A DNA stretch of 64,000 bases from Taishania sp964580465 (GTDB lineage Bacteria; Bacteroidota; Bacteroidia; Flavobacteriales_D; Crocinitomicaceae): assembly GCA_964580465.1 (NCBI GenBank), contig CAZOKJ010000011.1, forward strand, positions 9,271 to 73,270, given 5' to 3'. Below the pieces are notes generated by a model. It was given only the letters and a program-made list of their open reading frames with translations, had not been told where the DNA came from and did not search any database. Positions 61,276 through 64,000 of the stretch are shown here, in pieces (the stretch's first letter is position 1; every line of letters starts with the position of its first letter). The position numbers and the translations under genes are program-made.

Positions 61276-61446
61276 TTTCAGCTTTTGAATTAGATTAATA
61301 AATTGTATTCAGAACTAATTACTACGTTACAAATCTACGTCAATGCAATGTTTTCTACAATACGCATATTTTCGTATATTTAACTTATCGATTTTTTAAA
61401 TGTTTTAATCCTTTGAAAATCAATTAAAAAAAAACTGTCAACACCC

Positions 61447-61466
61447 CTGAAGGAGTTGCATGTTTA
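61447..61466. repeat. Hairpin repeat, copy 1
   Basis: CTGAAGGAGTTGCATGTTTA, identical to copy 2 at 61516-61535. With the preceding CAACACC (61441-61447) it can fold: CAAC/GTTG and CC/GG pair around an A-A mismatch, with the loop in the repeat. Confidence 0.8.
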
Positions 61467-61515
61467 AAACACCCACTACAGTTGATAAAAACAAACCAAC
61501 TACATCCCCTCAACT

Positions 61516-61535
61516 CTGAAGGAGTTGCATGTTTA
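61516..61535. repeat. Hairpin repeat, copy 2
   Basis: CTGAAGGAGTTGCATGTTTA, a perfect copy 69 bp downstream of copy 1. Here CAACTC (61511-61516) pairs with GAGTTG (61522-61527) around TGAAG, so both copies keep a stem although the bases before them differ. Confidence 0.8.
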
Positions 61536-61620
61536 TCCCCTCACACATATAAGTTTTTCTATCAAATAACCAACTAATAATCAACATCCTACCAAATTGT
61601 TAATTTCTTTTTGCAAGTAT

Positions 61621-61653
61621 TTGCAATCGACTTAATAAAAAATAGTATATTTG
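61621..61653 (+). promoter_or_regulatory. Putative promoter of dnaX
   Basis: TTG at 61621-61623 (in the second TTGCAA), 22-nt spacer, TATATTTG at 61646-61653, ending 5 nt before ATG 61659. It lies downstream of the in-frame TTG at 61611, so 61659 is the likely start. Confidence 0.65.
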
Positions 61654-61658
61654 TAACT

Positions 61659-62777
61659 ATGAGTGAAGAATTTATTGTATCAGCAAGAAAATACCGCCCG
61701 CAAACCTTTGATACGGTTGTGGGACAGAAGTCTGTGACTTCTACTTTGCGTAATGCGATAAAAAACAATCAATTAGCTCAAGCTTTTCTTTTTTGCGGTT
61801 CACGCGGAGTTGGAAAAACAACTACTGCACGTATTTTAGCCAAAACAATTAACTGTACCAATCGAACAGAAGCGATTGAAGCTTGTGATCAATGCGAATC
61901 ATGTAAATCGTTTAATGAAGGTGCTTCTTTAAACGTTTATGAATTGGATGCAGCTTCTAATAACTCTGTTGACGATATTCGTGGACTAATTGAACAAGTG
62001 CGTTTCGCTCCTCAATTAGGTACACACAAAGTATATGTAATTGACGAGGTTCACATGTTGTCCAATGCAGCGTTCAACGCTTTCTTGAAAACATTGGAAG
62101 AACCGCCAAAACACGCTATTTTCATTTTAGCAACAACAGAAAAGCATAAAATTATTCCAACGATTTTATCTCGTTGTCAAATCTTTGATTTTAATCGAAT
62201 TAAAGTAAAAGATATTGCAGATCATTTGGCTACCATCGCTTCAAAAGAAGGAATTACAGCTGATCCTGAAGCCTTGCACCAAATTGCACAAAAAGCAGAT
62301 GGTGCTTTACGCGATGCACTATCCATTTTTGACCAAATCGTTACTTTCGCAGGAAGTACCATTACGTATCAACATGTTATTGACAACCTTAACTTGTTGG
62401 ATTACGACTACTATTTCCGATTTGTTGACTTTGCGCAAAAAGAAGATATCATGCAATCTTTGCTGCTTTTCAACGAAATAGTCGAAAAAGGTTTTGATAT
62501 ACATAGCTTCTTGTCTGGACTTGCTGAGCATTATAGAAATTTGCTTGTTGCAAAAGACATGCGCACGCTGAACTTGTTAGAAGTTGGAGAAACTGCTGCT
62601 CAACGTTACCATCAACAAGCCAAAGAAGTTGATTCTCCGATTATTATTCGCTCGTTAGGTGTATTGTCAAAAACAGATTCAGAATTCAAACAGTCAAAAA
62701 ATCAACGTTTGTTGGCAGAATTTACATTGATGCAATTGTGTTCTGTAAAACAAGAGCTTGAAAAAAAAAATCCTTAA
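61659..62777 (+). CDS. dnaX: DNA polymerase III gamma/tau, zero-frame product
   Basis: The zero frame gives 372 residues. DnaX is the clamp-loader ATPase. FDTVVGQKSVTSTLRNAIKN leads to Walker A FLFCGSRGVGKTTTARILAK, a zinc site with Cys residues in NCTNRTEAIEACDQCESCKS, Walker B VYVIDEVHMLSNAAFNAFLK and the SRC motif in TILSRCQIFDF. AAA+ domains I-II and the collar domain III are present. Translation ends at TAA 62775-62777, right after an A10 tract. The tau-specific C-terminus continues in the -1 frame (next entry). This product is therefore a gamma-like form if slippage is real. Confidence 0.92.
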   Translation: MSEEFIVSARKYRPQTFDTVVGQKSVTSTLRNAIKNNQLAQAFLFCGSRGVGKTTTARILAKTINCTNRTEAIEACDQCESCKSFNEGASLNVYELDAASNNSVDDIRGLIEQVRFAPQLGTHKVYVIDEVHMLSNAAFNAFLKTLEEPPKHAIFILATTEKHKIIPTILSRCQIFDFNRIKVKDIADHLATIASKEGITADPEALHQIAQKADGALRDALSIFDQIVTFAGSTITYQHVIDNLNLLDYDYYFRFVDFAQKEDIMQSLLLFNEIVEKGFDIHSFLSGLAEHYRNLLVAKDMRTLNLLEVGETAAQRYHQQAKEVDSPIIIRSLGVLSKTDSEFKQSKNQRLLAEFTLMQLCSVKQELEKKNP

Positions 62778-62790
62778 CTGACCCAGTTAA
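62761..62790 (+). promoter_or_regulatory. A10 slippery tract and downstream hairpin in dnaX
   Basis: Ten A (62761-62770) in frame GAA AAA AAA AAT CCT TAA. A shift of -1, or one extra A in the mRNA, reads AAA TCC TTA ACT GAC and stays open to 63385. Three nt past the tract, TTAACT (62774-62779) pairs with AGTTAA (62785-62790) around GACCC; the zero-frame stop is inside the stem. E. coli dnaX uses ribosomal -1 shifting on A AAA AAG; Thermus dnaX uses RNA-polymerase slippage on a nine-A run. I see no strong Shine-Dalgarno-like stimulator upstream, favouring transcriptional slippage. Confidence 0.7.
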
Positions 62791-63385
62791 AATTATACCG
62801 TTTGCAGGACAAGTGCCTAATCAAACTCCAGTAGCAAAGCCTTCGCCTTCTCAACAAGCACCCGTAGTACGCGAACCTCAAGTTCCCGTTGTGAAAGAAA
62901 TGACGGAATTAGTCAACCGAGGAACATCAGCTAATCTCTCGATTAAAAAAATGATGAGTTCAGAAAGTAAAGTAGTTGATTCCAATGCTACATCTTATAT
63001 GGACATGCCCAAAACTCCGTTTAACTTTGATGAGTTAAAAATGAAGTGGAGACAATTTGCGATGCAATTAAAATCGGAAGGCAAGGAAACGTTTTACAAT
63101 GCAATGACAAAACGCAATCCTATTGCACTTTCAGACACTTCGTTTTCAATGGTACTTGACAATGAAGTACAACGAGATATGATTAAGAATGACATCGATT
63201 CTTTATTGGAGTTCCTTAGAAAGTCATTGAATAATTATGAAATTTCTGTCGAATTAAAACTTTCGGATAACATTGAAACAGATGTTGCAAATATGACAGA
63301 AAAAGACAAGTTTGGAGTATTGGCTCAAAAATTCCCAATGTTAAACATGTTGAAGCAAAGTTTTGATTTAGATATTAGCTATTAA
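62771..63385 (+). CDS. dnaX: DnaX tau-specific C-terminal region, read in the -1 frame
   Basis: Continuing in -1 after the A tract gives SLTDPVKIIPFAGQVPNQTP, a Pro/Gln-rich linker, and a C-terminal domain with FNFDELKMKWRQFAMQLKSE and TFYNAMTKRNPIALSDTSFS, typical of Bacteroidota DnaX tails, to TAA 63383-63385. No stop interrupts it; about 204 residues are added, for a total near 576. A stand-alone start (GTG 62813) is possible but lacks an initiation signal and would begin within the linker. Its 3' end overlaps the next minus-strand gene by 11 nt. Confidence 0.85.
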   Translation, partial: SLTDPVKIIPFAGQVPNQTPVAKPSPSQQAPVVREPQVPVVKEMTELVNRGTSANLSIKKMMSSESKVVDSNATSYMDMPKTPFNFDELKMKWRQFAMQLKSEGKETFYNAMTKRNPIALSDTSFSMVLDNEVQRDMIKNDIDSLLEFLRKSLNNYEISVELKLSDNIETDVANMTEKDKFGVLAQKFPMLNMLKQSFDLDISY

Positions 63386-63632
63386 TCTCTTCGTGTTCAA
63401 CATCTTGCACATTGCCATTAATATCCTCTTTGCGTACAATTTTTGTTTTACCAAATGATTTTAGCGCTTCAATTTTTTCTTTTTCAAATTTATTTTGAGC
63501 TTCTTTTTCACGTTTTTCTTCTTCTAAGTTTCGTTTTGCAATCATCAATTGTCCAATGAATTTAACAACAACTAACGCACCAATAATCATTAATGCCATT
63601 TTGAAAACTCCTGTAATACTGAATGCAATCAT
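63375..63632 (-). CDS. Small membrane protein, DUF4834-like
   Basis: An 85-residue protein with one N-terminal membrane helix (FKMALMIIGALVVVKFIGQL), then a charged helix rich in Glu and Lys (RNLEEEKREKEAQNKFEKEK) and an acidic tail (VQDVEHEEINS). The single-helix plus charged coil plan resembles DUF4834 proteins of Bacteroidota; I am not certain of the family. An alternative start is the internal Met at FKMALM. It converges on dnaX with an 11-nt overlap of coding ends. Confidence 0.6.
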   Translation of the reverse strand: MIAFSITGVFKMALMIIGALVVVKFIGQLMIAKRNLEEEKREKEAQNKFEKEKIEALKSFGKTKIVRKEDINGNVQDVEHEEINS

Positions 63633-64000
63633 CTCTTGTTTTTATCGTTGAAGAAAGACAAATATACAAAAATCCCCAGTCTTTTTTCGAGCAAAGCGAG
63701 AAATCTTTTTCTTAGAGTTTAAACATGTCCTATTTTAACCACATAGAAACACATAGTGTTTGCCGTAGGTAAACGTTGAAAAACAACTAAATAAATCATA
63801 ATCTTTAAAAAAAGAAACAACTCTCCTATAAAAAAACCGTCGCATTTAGAGTTTTTGACCGGGTACCCAAAAGACGAAGTTTTCGTAACAAAAACAACTG
63901 TTTGACGACGCAGGAGGAGTTTTGTTTTTGTAGGAAACAAGGCTATTTTGGGTGGACAAAAAGTCTAGCGACACAGCGATTTTTGTTTACTTTTTATCGC
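63633..64000. other. Right-edge region, no supportable gene; repeat fragments
   Basis: The last 368 bp hold no convincing ORF. At 63685-63711 is a 27-nt sequence matching 37113-37139 at 25 positions. At 63736-63758 is an ACCACATAGAAACACATAG phrase of low complexity. Further right, ACAAAAACAACT (63892-63903) can pair loosely with AGTTTTGTTTTTGT (63917-63930). The mixture of short repeats suggests extragenic repetitive DNA continuing beyond the window. Confidence 0.5.
63685..63711. repeat. Second copy of the dispersed repeat arm
   Basis: TTTCGAGCAAAGCGAGAAAT followed by CTTTTTC. The copy at 37113-37139 differs only by GC in place of AA at positions 9-10. Same orientation. Partly self-complementary (TTTC...GAAA and GC...GC). 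Confidence 0.75.

Larger units (their letters stand above)
61181..61658. other. Intergenic region upstream of dnaX
   Basis: This 478-bp gap holds a terminator (61236-61275), a stretch with no visible signal (about 61276-61430), the paired 20-nt hairpin repeats (61447-61535), two TTGCAA hexamers 10 nt apart (61611-61616 and 61621-61626) and the dnaX promoter. No protein-coding frame is convincing. Confidence 0.6.

Noticed and set aside
61447..61535. Two 20-nt repeats as a minimal CRISPR array
   Set aside because: Only two units; the interval between them is 49 nt, there is no cas gene in the window, and each unit folds with its own flank.
62813..63385. A separate gene after dnaX
   Set aside because: It would start with GTG in the middle of a Pro/Gln linker, the frame is open back to the A tract, and the C-terminal domain is that of DnaX tau.
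63719..63940. 73-residue minus-strand frame at the right edge
   Set aside because: Its sequence is low-complexity, lies among repeat fragments and has no recognisable domain.

Overview
This 64 kb window is A+T-rich chromosomal DNA from a member of the Bacteroidota, most likely Flavobacteriales and possibly near Crocinitomicaceae; the family is my inference. The evidence is: type IX secretion C-terminal tails on two secreted proteins, many Bacteroidota-typical domains of unknown function (DUF3078, DUF4294, DUF4924, DUF4159, DUF3127, DUF4268), SusC-like/outer-membrane barrel architecture, few Shine-Dalgarno sequences, and repeated Bacteroidota-type promoters (TTG, about 17-23 nt, then TAnnTTTG). 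I see no prophage, insertion sequence, integrase, CRISPR array or rRNA operon. It reads as core chromosome.

Layout. 1-3.8 kb: recQ (cut by the left edge), a DUF3078 protein, heme A synthase and a TauE/SafE permease. 3.8-6.1 kb: a CAU-anticodon tRNA that looks like tRNA-Ile2, a sugar-kinase-like ATPase, a SiaC-like protein and an acyltransferase. 6.2-9.8 kb: an MCC-type carboxyltransferase, an OmpH-like lipoprotein, DUF4924 and cytidine deaminase. 9.8-15 kb: lipoproteins, DUF4294, a LytS/LytTR-type two-component pair and a CoA-type Nudix hydrolase. 15-27 kb: an outer-membrane barrel receptor, an ABC exporter, an aminomuconate-semialdehyde-type dehydrogenase, a GldM-C-like secreted protein, a PcaF-type thiolase, a large lipoprotein and Kup. 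27.5-36.9 kb: rho with a long disordered insertion, small conserved genes, a T9SS cargo protein, ornithine aminotransferase, a phosphohexomutase starting at TTG, an FMN glutamate-synthase-like protein and queA. 37-40.7 kb: a dispersed repeat, AtoB-type thiolase, an SDR, and a Dph6-like ATP-pyrophosphatase interrupted by an in-frame TAA. 40.7-46 kb: an envelope cluster (gmhA, LTA-synthase-like sulfatase, lipid kinase, DUF937). 46-51.5 kb, minus strand: rhodanese-thioredoxin lipoprotein and trxA, then the tight operon pepT-holA-rsmE-DUF4159. 51.6-54.8 kb: an operon with an ATP-cone/nuclease fusion and a Na/Pi symporter. 54.8-59.6 kb: a VWA membrane protein and a T9SS subtilase. 59.8-63.6 kb: flavin reductase, DUF3127, paired hairpin repeats and dnaX.

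The best candidate for something new is dnaX. Its zero frame ends at an A10 tract followed by TAA, while the conserved tau C-terminus continues without a stop in the -1 frame, with a small hairpin 3 nt past the tract. That is the arrangement expected for slippage making two clamp-loader subunits from one gene, unless the homopolymer length is an assembly error. Other leads are the nonsense-interrupted Dph6-like gene, -7 elements ending only 4-5 nt before ATG (possible leaderless mRNAs), the hairpin repeat pair before dnaX, and the ATP-cone/nuclease fusion.
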